A stretch of 64,000 nt of DNA from contig NC_051091.1 of assembly GCF_901709675.1 (NCBI RefSeq), positions 3,816,967-3,880,966 of the forward strand. The letters are read 5' to 3'. The notes beneath the pieces are model-generated. The model worked only from the letters and a program-made list of their open reading frames with translations. It did not search any database and was not told the origin of the DNA. The translations under genes and the position numbers were made by a program. Positions 1 through 16,638 of this stretch are shown here, piece after piece; the first letter of the stretch is position 1; the number at the start of each line of letters is the position of its first letter. The DNA is from Syngnathus acus. Its lineage: Eukaryota > Chordata > Actinopteri > Syngnathiformes > Syngnathidae.

Positions 1-355
1 TCGCGGTCCGCATTGTAGTCATAGCTTCTTTCGGAGGGCCATTATGACTGTCGCCCCAAATAAATGTATGAGCACCTCATATTATATACAGTAAAAGCTA
101 CAAAACAAACTGACAAATAACTTGTTTTTAAAATCAGACTAGTAAAAACACCTCATATTATATGCAGTAAAAGCTACAAAACAAATTGACAAATAACTGG
201 TCAAATGTTTAAAAATATATATATATTATTAAAAGTGAAGACAATGTGCAATTCTAGTAATGACACGAATTTGATGCACAATTTGTCTTTGCGGGCCACA
301 TAAAATGATGTGGCGGGCCGTATCTGGCCCCCGGGCCTTGAGTTTGACACCTGTG
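1..355 (-). mobile_element. hAT-type non-autonomous element, copy 1 (cut by window edge)
   Basis: The right end reads GAGTTTGACACCTGTG, the reverse complement of the terminal repeat seen at 22390 and 44091. The body (GGGCCACATAAAATGATG, the cattgtagtcatagcttctt block) matches those two copies in reverse orientation. About 70 bp near 90-180 is internally duplicated (two copies of cctcatattata followed by cagtaaaagctacaaaacaaa). The far terminus lies outside the window, so no target-site duplication can be tested. Confidence 0.75.
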
Positions 356-2747
356 ACTTAGACGCATAGATAATATCATATAACATGAACTGCTTGTCGA
401 GTCCAGTTGGAGTCCAGCTCCGTGCTCAGCACCAAAATGAGAGAGTCATTTATTTGCTTTGACCATCACAGATGCTGCACACCGCATGAGATGCCGGGAC
501 AGGGGTTCATTTTGGACCGCTTTATTAATCATCGCCTAGAAAGCTCCAAGTTACAACCAACTTTAGTAGTTAACCCCGTCACCCGTCGATTTGACTGCCA
601 AGTGACTTTGGTGCGCGACTGCCATGATAAATACCGGCCAAGTGGGCAGAGGCCTGAGGACGCATCCTCCCATACTTGCAGAAAATAACTGAGATGTAAA
701 ATCGTATCTGAGCGTGAGAGGCGGGCAAATCTGCAAGATAGCCCAGGAAGGCCCGGTTGGGCTCCGCTGGATCAAGATTGGACCTCAGAGGAGCGGAGCC
801 CAGGGTTTACACGCAGATTGAAGGTGAAATCTGACTTATCAGGACAGGAAATGCAGCTCAGAAAGGCCTAACAGCGCTAATCCTCACTCAAGACCTGATG
901 ATACAACCTCAAAATACCATTGAGAAAAAGCCTTCATCCTTTAAATAAACCTGCATTGATGTTTTTGCTGCCTTAAAGAGCGGTAATCCTCAGAGGAGCC
1001 AGAAAGAGAGCATTCTCTAAAGCTCTCCTCACCCATTTCAAGTGAGAGAAAACACTTCACGAGCCGTGGAAATGGTTTTGGAGGAGATAAGCCCTTCAAA
1101 TGATGCATATACCTTTGCTTGCAATGCTTCTGCTGTTGAAATCTCTGGTAACATCCCGCAACGTTCTGCAGATGTGGGATAGTGCCACTAATCATCATTG
1201 AAGTTCATCTACAGCCACGTCATCCTGGATCTTTCTTACCTTGGTGTCCTTTTAAGATTCTGGCCTTCATTCAGGAGGAAAAAAAAAAAAAAAGCTCGAT
1301 AGTGTAGAGGACACACACACACACACACACTATTTTAGCAGATGGACAAAAAGCTGTCATTGTGCATTTTAATTGGGCATTTATGCCTGCATTTTGGGCA
1401 TCCACTTGGCTGGAACAGGCCCCATCTGATTATACATTATGACAATATTAAAACAGATGTCCAGACCAATAAAGTAAATTCCTGAAGGACTGTGCGTAAT
1501 GTGAGTAATTGATCATTTTTTTTCCCCCCCGTGCTGGCCTCTATTACCAGCATGCTCCTGTTAAACAGATTGCCCCTGTAGTCAGGAGTGGGGCCCATAT
1601 GGCACAGCAGTTTACTGGCAATTTGACTAAACTGCTGATGAAGTGTTGCTGTTCCTCTGGAGGAAACCTGTTGGAGGAGGAACATTTTACACTCAGCTGG
1701 CTTTTAACAGCTCCGAGTGAAATCCCAAAAATGTCTTCCGCCGTTCAAACAAGGCTGCTGGCACAGGCCGGGCTTTTGCCGTCGCGCAGGAAGCCTCCCT
1801 TCCCAAGTCGGACCTCGGGTTGGCTTCCACATCCTCCAGACAGCTCAGCAGAGCGGGGATGTTTATTATGATGCAAACTTGCCTTGGCGAGATGCAATCG
1901 CAACACACAACCAGCAGACCTGGACGTGCATAGAGCGTTTAAATGAGATAGGAGAAAAGCTGGCTTATCCCTTTTAATGTTTTGTAATCAACAGCAAGAC
2001 TAAGGGACACATTTTTCTCAGCGAGATAACTGTAGTCATCTACACTGATGCTAAAAATATACTTTGCAAAAAAAAAAAAAACGGATTTAACTTTGTCCTC
2101 CTCCTCCCTCGCCTCCTGTCCTGACACTTCACGCCAAATGGAAGGATTAAAAGGAGACGTGGCCCCGCTCCAGAGGGATGTTGGGGGAATGGAATCATCA
2201 CTCAGCTATTAGACCCGCCATGGAAGGCAGTGTTGATAATCTGTCCGTATCCTTGGTTCAACATCACTCTGCCTGCTGCCTAAGGCGGAGGGATTCAAGG
2301 CATTTAACACGTTGTTATTGTAGTAATACACTTGACAGACTTACGACACTAAATATTTGTAAATACGAAGCAAGTAAAACTGATGAAATCCTTGTCATTA
2401 CAGCTCAGTCTTGTGAAATAGAAAACAACATAGCTGCGCTCCCTTTTATATTTTTTTTCTCAGTAAATGTTGGCGAGTTTAAATAAATAAATACATAAAT
2501 AAATAAATAATTTTCCTTACTCATTTTGTCTAGCTTTTCAGATCCATCCTCTCATTTCTTGAACTACTATATTAGGCAGTGTCTTTCAAGACACAGTAAT
2601 GCTCAAAGCACTCAGATGTTTCTATCACTTGTGATTTAAAATTATTCATCATTAACATATACTACAAATTTGAACTTCATTGAAGAAATTATAGCCACTA
2701 TTATAAAGTATTGTTGAAAGCGAACAATAAATCATAATAATCCAGAT
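356..2747. other. Intergenic flank downstream of mitfa, no gene recognised
   Basis: No open frame here resembles a known protein or is framed by convincing splice sites. It contains a short (CA)n run near 1311-1330, an A-run near 1280 and a TAAA/ATAA-rich stretch near 2484-2510. The 1.5-2.2 kb part is less AT-rich than its surroundings and could be conserved noncoding DNA, but that cannot be judged without alignment. Confidence 0.5.
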
Positions 2748-2761
2748 TTTATTGTTTTATT
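2748..2761 (-). terminator. mitfa: Candidate mitfa polyadenylation signals
   Basis: Two overlapping minus-strand AATAAA hexamers lie here (plus-strand TTTATT at 2748-2753 and 2756-2761), about 770 bases past the mitfa stop codon. They are the first canonical signals I find downstream of the stop. Use is inferred from position only. Confidence 0.35.
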
Positions 2762-2956
2762 TGTTTGTTTTTTAAGAAAGTTTGTTCTGAAGAGATGAAA
2801 ACAAAAAATACTGACGTTACCAGAGAATTTCCCTACCCTCCAAAAAAAAAAAAAAATCCACAATATAATGTTTTGTTTGTTTTTTAAGAAAGTTTGTTCT
2901 GAAGAGGTGAAAATAAAAATACTGATATTTCCAGAGAATTTCCCTAACCCTCCAAA
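2753..2956. repeat. Duplicated block of about 88 bp in the putative mitfa 3' UTR
   Basis: Two near-identical blocks begin at 2753 and 2869 (offset about 116). Both contain GTTTTTTAAGAAAGTTTGTT, then CTGAAGAG(A/G)TGAAAA, then CCAGAGAATTTCCCTA and CCTCCAAAAA. They differ by a few substitutions and an A-run. Only the block at 2753 keeps the TTTATT that reads as AATAAA on the mitfa strand; the other has TTTGTT. Confidence 0.85.
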
Positions 2957-3525
2957 AATGGTAGCGCTTTCATTTCTTCAACTAGCTGAATGACAAACGC
3001 TTGGCCTTGTCGAAATTTTCCTTTAGTAGGCTGCCATCTTCAGGCTCAAAGCACAACTTACACCAAGTAGAACGTTCCAGCTGTACTGTAGACCAGCCGG
3101 GCTTCTTTTGTTGCATGGTTAAGGCTACAAACGAGAAAAACATGCACACGAACATATAGACATTTTTTGTTGACATTAGATTCAAGTATGGATCGAATAA
3201 GGTTATAGACATCTCAAGATCTATTTTGTAATTTTCTTGACCACTGGTCTGATCTTCTCCACATGACTCAGACGCTGCTGCCAAATTAGTTTTTGTGTCC
3301 CACGAAAGCAAAGACCTATAAAGTCTGTGCACAGCGCTTAATTTCACCGTTCGTATTGTACTGAAGAGTCCTCAAAGTATCCGGAGAGTAGGCACAGAAA
3401 GGCCGTAGCTGTAGCTCAAACCTGCTTGCTGAATGGCAGTAGTGTTCCATTTTGGTGCTCTAAAAGGAACCGCGGTATTTACAACGGAAAAAGACCGTGG
3501 AAATTGTTTATGAACAAAGGCTAAA

Positions 3526-6760
<3,235 letters not shown>

Positions 6761-7040
6761 GATATTTGTTTGCAAATACTATGTTCAAACCCGCCGTAGT
6801 TACATTCACTATGTTGTCCCGTTATTTTGTTAGCCTAGCATGTGTAAAAATGGAAGCAGTCAGCCTTTCTGGCTAAGTTATCAAGGATTTAATGTTCATT
6901 AGTTATGCAAGTTAAGAAATGGAGGAGGACACAGAAACGAATCCTCCCCACTGTTGTGTTGTTCGGGCTAAACTATGAATTTATGTCTTTATGAGACCAG
7001 TTTGACGTCATCACTTTCAGCTCACAAAGAAGTCTTTTTA
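6761..7040 (-). promoter_or_regulatory. mitfa: mitfa M-form promoter and 5' UTR
   Basis: Upstream of the M-form ATG the sequence holds a palindromic CRE, TGACGTCA, at 7003-7010. A SOX/LEF-like ACAAAG is at 7024-7029 and an E-box CATGTG at 6839-6844. An AT-rich TATA-like stretch (CATAAAGACATAAATT on the minus strand) is at about 6977-6992. Mammalian MITF-M promoters have a CRE at a comparable distance through which MSH-cAMP signalling acts, plus SOX10, PAX3 and LEF1 sites. The transcription start is not determined. Confidence 0.65.
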
Positions 7041-10000
7041 TCATTTGGCCAGTCGTCTGCGAAATGAAGATAGCTTAAGGCCAACTAACATTTATTCTTT
7101 CGTTCCGCTCATCAAGTATAGAACATTGTTTGTTCTGATTATCAGGCCTACAACCAAGTGCTTCTGTTCTCGTCCAAACCAGATGTACCAGAACACGAAT
7201 GTATGGTTGGTTAAAAAAGGAGTCCGGTTTTGTAAGCATGCTTCAAAGTACTTTTAATATGCGCATTTTGGTGGTCCATGTTTAAAAGTACACAACCTAA
7301 GGGGGCCAATTTTTTAGCTTCATGAAAACAGTGGCATTTCCATTTTTTTTTTTTGTGTCTTGCCACGGGCATCATTCTTTCCAAAAGACAGTGCTTGACT
7401 TCATCTGTCGTATTTTTAGCATTAATTGGGGTTCATGTCATATCTGTGCCAATTAATTTAATAGATTTACTTTTGGGGAAAGGACTGACCATGGTGTCAA
7501 ACACAAACTATTGGCAATGTCCCAAAAGGGTGAAGCGGAAACTGTTAAAAAGGAATCTTCTTCCATCAAATCAAATTACAAATTAGGTTGGTCGGTATAA
7601 ATTACGGAATTAAGATGGAAGAACAGATAGTGCCAATCTGTGTTTTATTTATTGTCCACCAAATGTCTTCCAGAGTGTGAGAAACAATAGCGGCAATAGT
7701 GCACGACGAAGCTTCTGCTCCAAAGAGGACGTGTTTCTGAAACACAGGCACCCTGGGGTGCTTGGAGGGTGGTCTCTCCAACGAAAACAAAGTTTAGAGT
7801 GGCAAATCACATAACCAACCATGATGATTTCTTGCTCAGATCCTCTGACTACTTTAATTTCCAGCGCAACAATTAGCAAAAACTGGTAGCCGTTACAACA
7901 ATGTTTCACAATCAACTAAGTGAATCAGAGCTCTGACGTGACCTTTTTTTCTTTTTTTCCACTGACGTTTTGAATGACAGCGTACTAATTGGCTGTTGGT
8001 TAACTCACGAGAAACTACGCACCATATACGTCTGCTTAAATGATAACGAATAGCTCTGCCGTCATAAAACGCTCGTAGAAGTAACACAGCACACCTTTGT
8101 TTGGATGACTGGAAACCAACTTGGATCTGGGGAGACAAATACAAACCCGGTGGAAGTACCCTGTGGCATAACAGTGACTGATAAAAAAAACTAAGAATGC
8201 TTTCATTGTGGAGTCATAAGCAAGTACGTATTTCCCTTTGCAGTGTGGCCTTTGGGTGCAGAGGCAAATATTAACAAAAGGATGTCTCTTTAAGTCCTTA
8301 CAAGCTCTCACTTTATCCACCGATTCTTTGTGAGACAGAGCTTTATTACCTTCTCATGCAGAGCACACGGGCCCACATTTTAAACGTTGCCTTCAGGAAT
8401 AATAACATTTCAAGAGATGGGCGAAATAGATCGATTCTTATCGTTCAAGTGACTTGTTTTCTTTCTGACAACAAGCCTCACTTGGGGGCTTTTATTTTCA
8501 TAGGGGAATACCAAACATTTACTGAGGGTTAATTGTACTAAAATGGTCTTGGAGATGTATTTTAAATGCCGTCATGACACGTTATACTTAAGATGAGTGG
8601 CGATCAGGGAATACAAAGAATTGAAATGTGTGCAAAGAATTCTGTGCTTTAAGTGCACAAGTGGATCAATACCATCGGTCTTATTTTATTATGTATGACA
8701 ACCTTTGAAAGTCTTTTACAAGCTAGTGTTTTTTTTGTTTTTTTTTACTTTTAAATGAACCTTTTAAACCTTTTCATGCAATGTGTGATCCACCTTTTGA
8801 TAGCCAAATCTTTCGATGGTATCTGGTCTGGTCAATCAGCATTAGCACATAAAACAGAAATAATTGTACCCAAAAATATTGCGTACCACTGAATAGTTTT
8901 AGGTGTACAGGAAAAAGTTAGCATTTTTTAAGTCCAATTAAGTTGTGTTTTTGGGGTCACAAATGAAATCTAAAATCACTAAAAGTGTCCCAATTAAGCC
9001 GTACATAGTAGAAGACAATAATGTGCATTTAAATTTCAGATATTGTAAAGGCAAACTACTTCATTAAGAGGAGGAGCGCTGAACAAAGAGATGTCTTTGC
9101 GCCTTAGCCTGTGGCTAGTGGTTAAGATTAGCAAGAATTCAATATCCTTTTCCAAGAAAAAAAACACATCCCATCTGTCCAATCTCTGTGTGAACTTGCA
9201 CTTGTTCAAATGACTAACAATAGTGTTTAATCCCCTTGGGTCTTTCCCGTCAATGCTTGTAAGAAAGCAAACATTTGATTGATATTTATGTGAGATGGTT
9301 TTTAGAAGTTATTGTGTACTGAAATATATAAAGATAAAAAAAAACATTTTATATTGTGTAAGCCAATCACACTGTGGCATATGTGGAGCTACATAAGTAG
9401 AAAAAATTGATTTAAGCCTCGAATCTAAGTAACGGATCAGCTTGGCCAGATGTAAACAAAAGCCATCCAAGGAGGAACAGAACAGGACTGTAGGTATTAT
9501 TTGTAAGGGTTAACAAATAAAAGCCTCTTTTCACTCGGTTTCAAACATTCACCAAAATGAAAAAGTCAAAGACACAAATGTATCATTATTCCCCTCTGGA
9601 AGCCTCCGGTGTCGAGAAAAGATCATCGCTTAGCCGCAAATGTCTGCGTGTATGATGATTTTGCCTTTTTTCTAGGCCATCAAGTACGAGGGTGTGCATT
9701 CGTGCTCAGGAATGCTAAGAAACAATTTAGGATGACGTTTATAAGAAAATCAACTCTATACTCTCAAGCGACATGCTAGCAGGCTTAACGATGTATTTGC
9801 TTTTGGGGTGACGGGTGAGCTGGAGCTCATCCCAGGCGGCTTTGCCCCAAAGACCAAGTACATTCAGGACAGATCGTTATCGCAAGACACCTACCACAAA
9901 CAGATGCGACATTCATACACCTCTGAACAATTTGTGCACCTTCTTAGAATGTGTGAGGAATATAGAACTCGGAAAACCGACGTAAGCAGGGGAGGCACAG

Positions 10001-13000
10001 TCACGTTTTATGCATAGACTATAAAATATGATATGACCCCTTGTTTGGGAACACTTTTAACAGGATCTCGTTTGAGAAAGATTTGCAAATCATTTTATTT
10101 TGATATTTTTTTTTTTTACACAACATTCCTCTCAGCCCCACTGCACCCCCCCTCCCCTCCCATCCTTACTTGATCCTGCTTGATCCTGACAGTAGACTGC
10201 AGAGATAAGAAATAAAAACGCATAACAAATTAGAAGGCCCGCTAACAGTGGAAGATGCTTCATTCCGATTGCGGAACTGTTGACAAGTACCTCAAAATCG
10301 CTAATTTCCACAGTAATATTTCTCAGTGTGGAAAAAGTCGCTCTCCATGCCAAAGCTTCCTTCCGCTCCTCAGGTTTTTCCTAGAATTCCCAAAACCATG
10401 GGTTATGGGGAATCGGGCTTGGGGGTGTTATGGCAAACACGTAGCCTAAAAACAAAGCTACCATTTGTTTGACAGAAGATTACGTTTTGATGATAAATTT
10501 AGGATGTTTGTGGTTTGGGTTGCTGCAATTAAACATTTAAAGTTTAAAAAAAAAAAAAAAAAAAAACAAGACACACCCAGGAGGTTCTTGTCAACTTTCA
10601 ATGTCTAAGTTAGTAATAAAGTACTCAACACTAGTATCTAATACCGCATACTACAATAATGCAGACTGTTGATTTCTTGTCTCGTGTTTATCTTTTGAAG
10701 TCAAATCTAAATGTTTTCACTCGGCGGCAAAAATAGAAGAATTGAGCTCAGTGTTCTAATATGTAAATAGCGTGCCTATTTTGGGGCGGGGGTGTATGTT
10801 GAAGGAGACAAAAACTCATGCCTGTTCTGAAATGCTCACTATTAAAACCATTTCTTTTCAATTTAATTGTGCCGAATGTATTTAGTTCATTTAGAAACGT
10901 ACATATATTGTTAGTCTTTCTAGTTCAAAATGAAAATCTACAAGAAATATGATGAACCATTATAAAATTGCATATTTTCTCATTTTACCCGACAATTTGG
11001 TAATGCGCTTCATTCCAATATTTCCAACCTCGGCCTTAACGTATTTGTTTGAACTGTACCGATTTATTTTTTAAATTAGGAACTCTTATTCTAAATGAAC
11101 AGTTTTGCATGTGGCTGTGCAAACTTGCAGCTGGGCCAGTTTGTTACAATTTGTTGATTGGTTTGAAAACTCTGAGGAGCTGTGTGTCTTCTTCTATTTC
11201 CAAGCCAGCAGTGTTGCACTCCTTTCGAGATGGATTTGCTACAGTGGGTGCCGAGAGTCAAAAGGCGCTTTGTTAGCCATTTCAATAATATGTCACAAAG
11301 CACTGAGGGCTGTTGCGATGACGGTGGCGGTATTAGATTAGCTGAGTCCGATAGAGTCGGGCATCTCGTTCACGATTCTGTTGTCACACGACACGGGTCG
11401 CAAAATAACAGAACATTTCCTAAATTTAAACACCAAGCAAAAATATGGCTCTTATGACAAGTCGAATCAACCGACGTGAGAAGTGAGAAAGAAATATATT
11501 TTACTTTTACCAGCGTCTCTTTTTGTTTTATAGTTATTATAAATATTTTTTTATGATGCAGGAGGTGTATTTGCTTATGTTTATTTATTCCTTACGCCCT
11601 ATAGAAATTCATTTATTGTGCATTAATTAGGGATTAAATTATTTTTAAACAGTAAAAATTCTTAACATTGTCCTATAACCTTGCCTACAACCAGGATTTA
11701 CAAGCAACACAATGATGGAGATGTGAGAAGCATTCAAGCGTGTATAAATGTAGACATAAGATTTCTCAACAGGGCATGAAATAACTACAGAACATCTCAC
11801 TAGCACGGAACCACCAGAGCATAGCAACTGAGGCTCTGATTAATGTAAAGAGGAAAAAAAATGGCATTACTCTGCAGGACCGAAGCCGAAACCAAAAGGC
11901 TTTAAATATACGTAAATATATTTGACTTACCTTTTTGTTTTCTATGATGTCAATCAGCCACTTTGCCACGGTTGCTGTCTGAGGATGATGAACTTTTTTC
12001 AAAACTTTACCATGTTGGAACTTCCTTCCATGACACAATCATGCATCACTTGCAAATTGACGCAATGACGAATCCTCAATTGGTTGTTTAGGGAAGGAAG
12101 TCCACTGGTTTAGTATTGTGCAACGGGAACGTTTCCCCCTTTGGTGGGAGGACATCATCTAATTAGACATGATCTAATTCATGGGTTTACCCGTTTACTT
12201 TTGTTGTCTTCATAACAGCACCTAAATTTAAGATGGATATTCACTTTCGGGTTTTCAAAGCGCTTTGTGGGCACCAAAAGATTTCAGTGTGGGGGCTTCA
12301 ACTGAAAGAAATTAACCATATTTTAGGAGTATTTGTATATCCGCACACGTGCAGACGGGAGTCCAACATTCCATTTCACAGAGATAACAAAATCACCCAT
12401 GAAACAAAACACCATATTCATTACACAGTGTCCTCATTGAAGTCTTTTTTTTTTCAACTGTGCTATTTATGTCTTTGAAGCTAATGATGTCAAACCATCA
12501 ATTCCGAATTTCTGGAACATGGCAATAAACGTGACCAAGGGCAAATTTGAGCTATCTTTCAAAAAGTGGATGTATGACAAAATGACAACTCTTGCTATTC
12601 TTACCACTGAAAACAGGAAGCATGGCTTGTGAATCAGCCTTTTTAATGCTGAAGTTTAAAAATGTGGGCTTGATTTTCCAGACTCTTGTATCATCATCCT
12701 CCAATTGCGTGAGGAGAGATCTAGAGAACTGTCCAGAAATCATTTCACAAGATAGTCATCCACTTATTAACATTTTCTTCTTTCTTTTTGTTTTGTTTTT
12801 TAAACCTTCATTATTTAACGCCCACTCATTTCTCATTCAAAGTCGAAACTGCGTGATCAACACAAACTGATAAATTTAGACAATCCCATAAAAGCATTTG
12901 GCAGCGATTGCGTAGCGTAAGAAGATGAGCCATGGCAAATGTTTTTTTGCTTCAAGCGGGACAGCCGTCCCAAAGCCCCGCCTTGTGTTTCTACGCTCCA

Positions 13001-16000
13001 GAACTGAAAGCATGCAAATGCATTTCATTGATTGATGAGCACGGATGCAACGTGTTACAAGGCTACTTGTTTACGCACAGAAGCAGATTCAAAGCCCCAT
13101 GTCCACAAGAATTAGTTATTCAAAAGATCAAATGCTAGATACACATGCTGGGACATTTTTGGGCCTTTTGCGTGTGTGTGTGAGCCAGCAGTGCCACAAT
13201 AGAACCAGAAAAGTCATTGTGGGGGGTAAAACAACAACTTGGAGCTATTTTTTAGGTCAATCTTGTCTCATAATGACAGAATTGTTGATCATTTTTATCT
13301 TTGCACGCCACTCCAGCCACTCATCCCGGGTTGGCTGGTAGGGGGCAGCGAAGAAGCAGCAAAGTCCAAGCAGACTTCCCAGTCCGCAGTCACTTCACCT
13401 ATCTCCAATCCGGAGGCATTCCTCTGCCAGCCGAGACGCGGGGTCTGATTTATTAAGATACCAAACAGTGGGCGCTGAATTGCATGTTCACGCTGATGGA
13501 TTGGAAACGCCGCTGGTGTGCTTGTTGCTCGGGAGCTACGATTGTTAAGATTGCCATCTTTTACTGAGATTTTAAAAAGCGTATGACACATTGCCAAAGT
13601 TTTGGAGCCAACCTTATTTTAAGAAAGGGTTGAAGTTGTTATCATGGTTTGCACGGGAGCACGAAAATGATGGAATTGTGTTAGTGGAAGGTAAACAAGC
13701 ATATGACTATTTATAAAAAATAAAAAAAATCCATTGCTGCCCAAAAGCCTTTTTTTTTTCTCTTTATTAACTCATTCCAAATGCGTATGCGCTAATTCTG
13801 CATAACGCTGCCGACAAAAGTTCGGACAATGTACTAAAAACTTTTCAGCAATGGTCCAAGCACCATTTGTCACACACTGCACACACATGACCAACATGCT
13901 AACCAGACGCCTGAGCCACGTCACGATTTTGGACCGTTCACTGATTTGTATCTTGCTTTTACTGTCATGTGAGAAAGTTCTGTCAGGCTACTGCATGTGC
14001 ATTCAGTGGTTTGACTTCTTTAGCTTGCGGCTGTATTGATGCTTAACCAATCTGAATTTACTACTGTTGATTTGTACATTATTTACCACAATAATGACAC
14101 AAATTATAACACTGATTTTCTGACAAAACTTGATTGGTTGAAATAAAAATAATGACGCACCTTTTATTTATGATAAAACATTTTGTTCAAAATGCAAGAG
14201 CAAACTCACACCAACCAACCGAAAAACCGCCCACCCCCACTGGAGGGAGTCAGGTTAGCTGGTTAAATGTAGTTTATTGTGAGTCTTGAAGTCAAGTGTG
14301 TGATGTTGATTCGGTGCACTGCTGCATTTATTGTTTCTTGGTATTTTGTTCTTTGTCCTGGATTATTAGTGTGAAATTGTAGAACAGTTGTGGACTAGGG
14401 GTTGTCATGCTAAGTTTATATCAGTCACATGTAGCCATTCCCTCTATTCATTCTGTACATGTGTCTGGAGGACATTTGCTACGTCCGTTGAGCCAACAAA
14501 ATGCTCCTAAACATGGCAGTATTCATATGGTTTGAAAAAAATATATGTCTGGACTATTTGTACTTTTCAAATAAATTATGTTGATTAACGAGACTACAAA
14601 TACTGTGATGTCACCTTACACGACCTTCCTTGTATGGATTTGGTTATTTTCCAGGGCCAATTGCTTCTGCAACAAAAATGGTCAGCAGAGGGCGTCAGTC
14701 AAAAGCTAATGCAACATTTTGAACCGGTTCTATTTGCAGTTTATTTTGTTGACCTTTAAAGTCAAGCGTGACAAAAACTACTTTTACGATGACAAAATAT
14801 AAATGATTAAACTTTTGAAGGACAGTGAGTGTGGAACAATTTGAAACAGATTTCTGTCAATGGAACTAGAACATTGTGAGAGTGCATTAAGTGCTAGTCG
14901 CTATTTGAATGGAGCGAGAACTAGTCCAAGTGAAGGATGGCAACTGGTTGCTTAGTTGGTGACTGGTGGCACAACTGACCCGCTTCGAGTGCTGCTGAGA
15001 GATGGGAATGAAGGTCAGCACTCATTTTTGATACATTGGTACGTATTGTCATCCCTCCTTTTATATGGCATGAGCACATAAAAGCAAAATGTTTCCCATA
15101 GATTGAATGGATTTTTCCTGTAGTCAGTGTAAGTCAACGCACAAAGAAAAATCACATTACTAGCCCATCAAGGTCAAGGCTGATGGTATAGGGACATGGT
15201 TAATCTGCCCTGGAGGGGTGCAGGGTAATGTGCAGCTAAAGACCAAGGGACAACATGCACACTGACAATGGGCCAATAGCTCTGGGACAGTGTGTCAATC
15301 GGGGGGGCTCAGGAGGATTGACCTCACTGTGTTAACATCTGTTAATTGAACACAGCTTAACCCTCTCAAAAGTCTACAAAATCATCACTGGCGATCAAAA
15401 GATATGCATACACGAAGATTACATTTGTTTCTTATTACTAAATGTGCTATTTTGTGTTTTGGATTGAGTAGATTTAAAACATGCCACCATGCCTTAAATG
15501 TATTTCCCACAAATCATTTCCCTGGGTTTAGTATTATCATAGTGAGAAGATATTTTCTATAAAGTGTCATAGGACAAATTGCTAGAGGCTAATCTCAGTT
15601 GTGGTGGCGGGGGTTGAGATTTTGCGAGTCTTTTGGGGGTGCACACATGGCACTGGGCTAAGCCTGGTCACAGTTTGCAGCAGTCGTCATAAATGGGGGA
15701 GGGTGAGACTGTCACTGGGGTGATTCGTGATGCTTTGATGAAAGCTTTCTGCACCACAAATTCATGCCCCCCACAAATCTTTTGTTCTTTTATGTATTTA
15801 TAACAAGAACTAGATGATCTTGTGCCCCTCAGTTCAACTGCTTCACATGCAGCCACAGTGGACCGCTTCATCCCTCCCATTTCCTTGTTCCTGCAGTTTC
15901 AGTGCTGCTTTCCCATTGTTCCACACATTTGAGACCTCATCTGTGTGGCACTCCTTTCCTTCCCTTTTCCTTACGGTGCAAACTCAGCAATGAGTTCAAA

Positions 16001-16320
16001 AATACTACCTTTGCCTGACAAGTTGAAAAACAAAGCAATAAACAAAGAAAACGCATGAAATGAAATTGTTTTATGCAGTTCAAGGATTAAAATGCGATAG
16101 AATGACAGACATACTAATTCCTTGTTTGATTGACTACAAAGGTTTCATTAAGTGTATTACTGAATCAAAGATGCCCTGGGGGGGGGGGGGAATCCATTGA
16201 ATTTATGCAATTCAAAAACGTATATCGGTTGCACATCATTTAAACGTGTTAAACCAGCACTGCTTTCTGATTAAAAGAGGAGGAAATTACCTCCGTATGC
16301 CCAATTTTATTTATTTTATT
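7041..16320. other. 9.3-kb spacer between divergent mitfa and frmd4b
   Basis: I find no coding exon here. In particular no MITF A-type N-terminal exon is recognisable on the minus strand, which fits an M-only mitfa. The sequence is AT-rich with scattered homopolymers (A-run near 10545, G-run near 16178). As the upstream region of mitfa it is the natural place for pigment-cell enhancers. Individual sites cannot be called from one sequence. Confidence 0.5.
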
Positions 16321-16638
16321 TGCTATTTGGATTGATTGTGGTCCCGTAAGAGAAAGCGCTCCTCTATTGGCTGGCTGAGGAAGAAGGGGAGGCGGGCAGT
16401 GCGAATAGATGACGGGACCGGCCGGTGAGCGCTAACCGTGTCACGGTATCCCGGCCGGTATCTTTTCCTGGCTTTAACAGTCCTATTTGCGATGAACTCC
16501 ATTTATTTGTTCATTCTAAGAATATTGCACGCGCTGAGTTTGCTTCGGATCGGCGCCGGTGATCCGTCGGCTGACACCTCGTGAACACAAACAATAACAA
16601 GTGCATGGGAGCGATCCGAGCACAACAAAAGACACAAG
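16321..16638 (+). promoter_or_regulatory. frmd4b: frmd4b distal promoter and noncoding first exon (candidate)
   Basis: This is a GC- and CpG-rich island in AT-rich surroundings (GGCCGGTGAGCG, GGCCGGTATC, GGATCGGCGCCGGTGATCC). It has an inverted CCAAT box, ATTGG, at 16366-16370 and ends in an excellent donor, CAAG|GTGAGA, after 16638. An ATG at 16605 opens only 11 codons before the donor and is out of frame with the known FERM exons. The exon is therefore probably 5' UTR, leading either to the 23.9-kb exon or directly to the MTEGR exon at 24384. Confidence 0.5.

Noticed and set aside
9808-10017. 69-codon plus-strand frame
   Set aside because: Composition is unremarkable, there are no motifs or splice partners, and it starts in a generic GTGAGCTGGAGCTCATCCC stretch that may be old repeat; not supported.
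10132-10353. 73-codon minus-strand frame with a hydrophobic stretch
   Set aside because: No splice context, no family resemblance, and it ends in a C-rich low-complexity tract; treated as chance.
7041-16320. Search for MITF A/H-type first exons upstream of the M exon
   Set aside because: No frame on the minus strand resembles the MITF-A N-terminus, consistent with an M-only mitfa paralogue.
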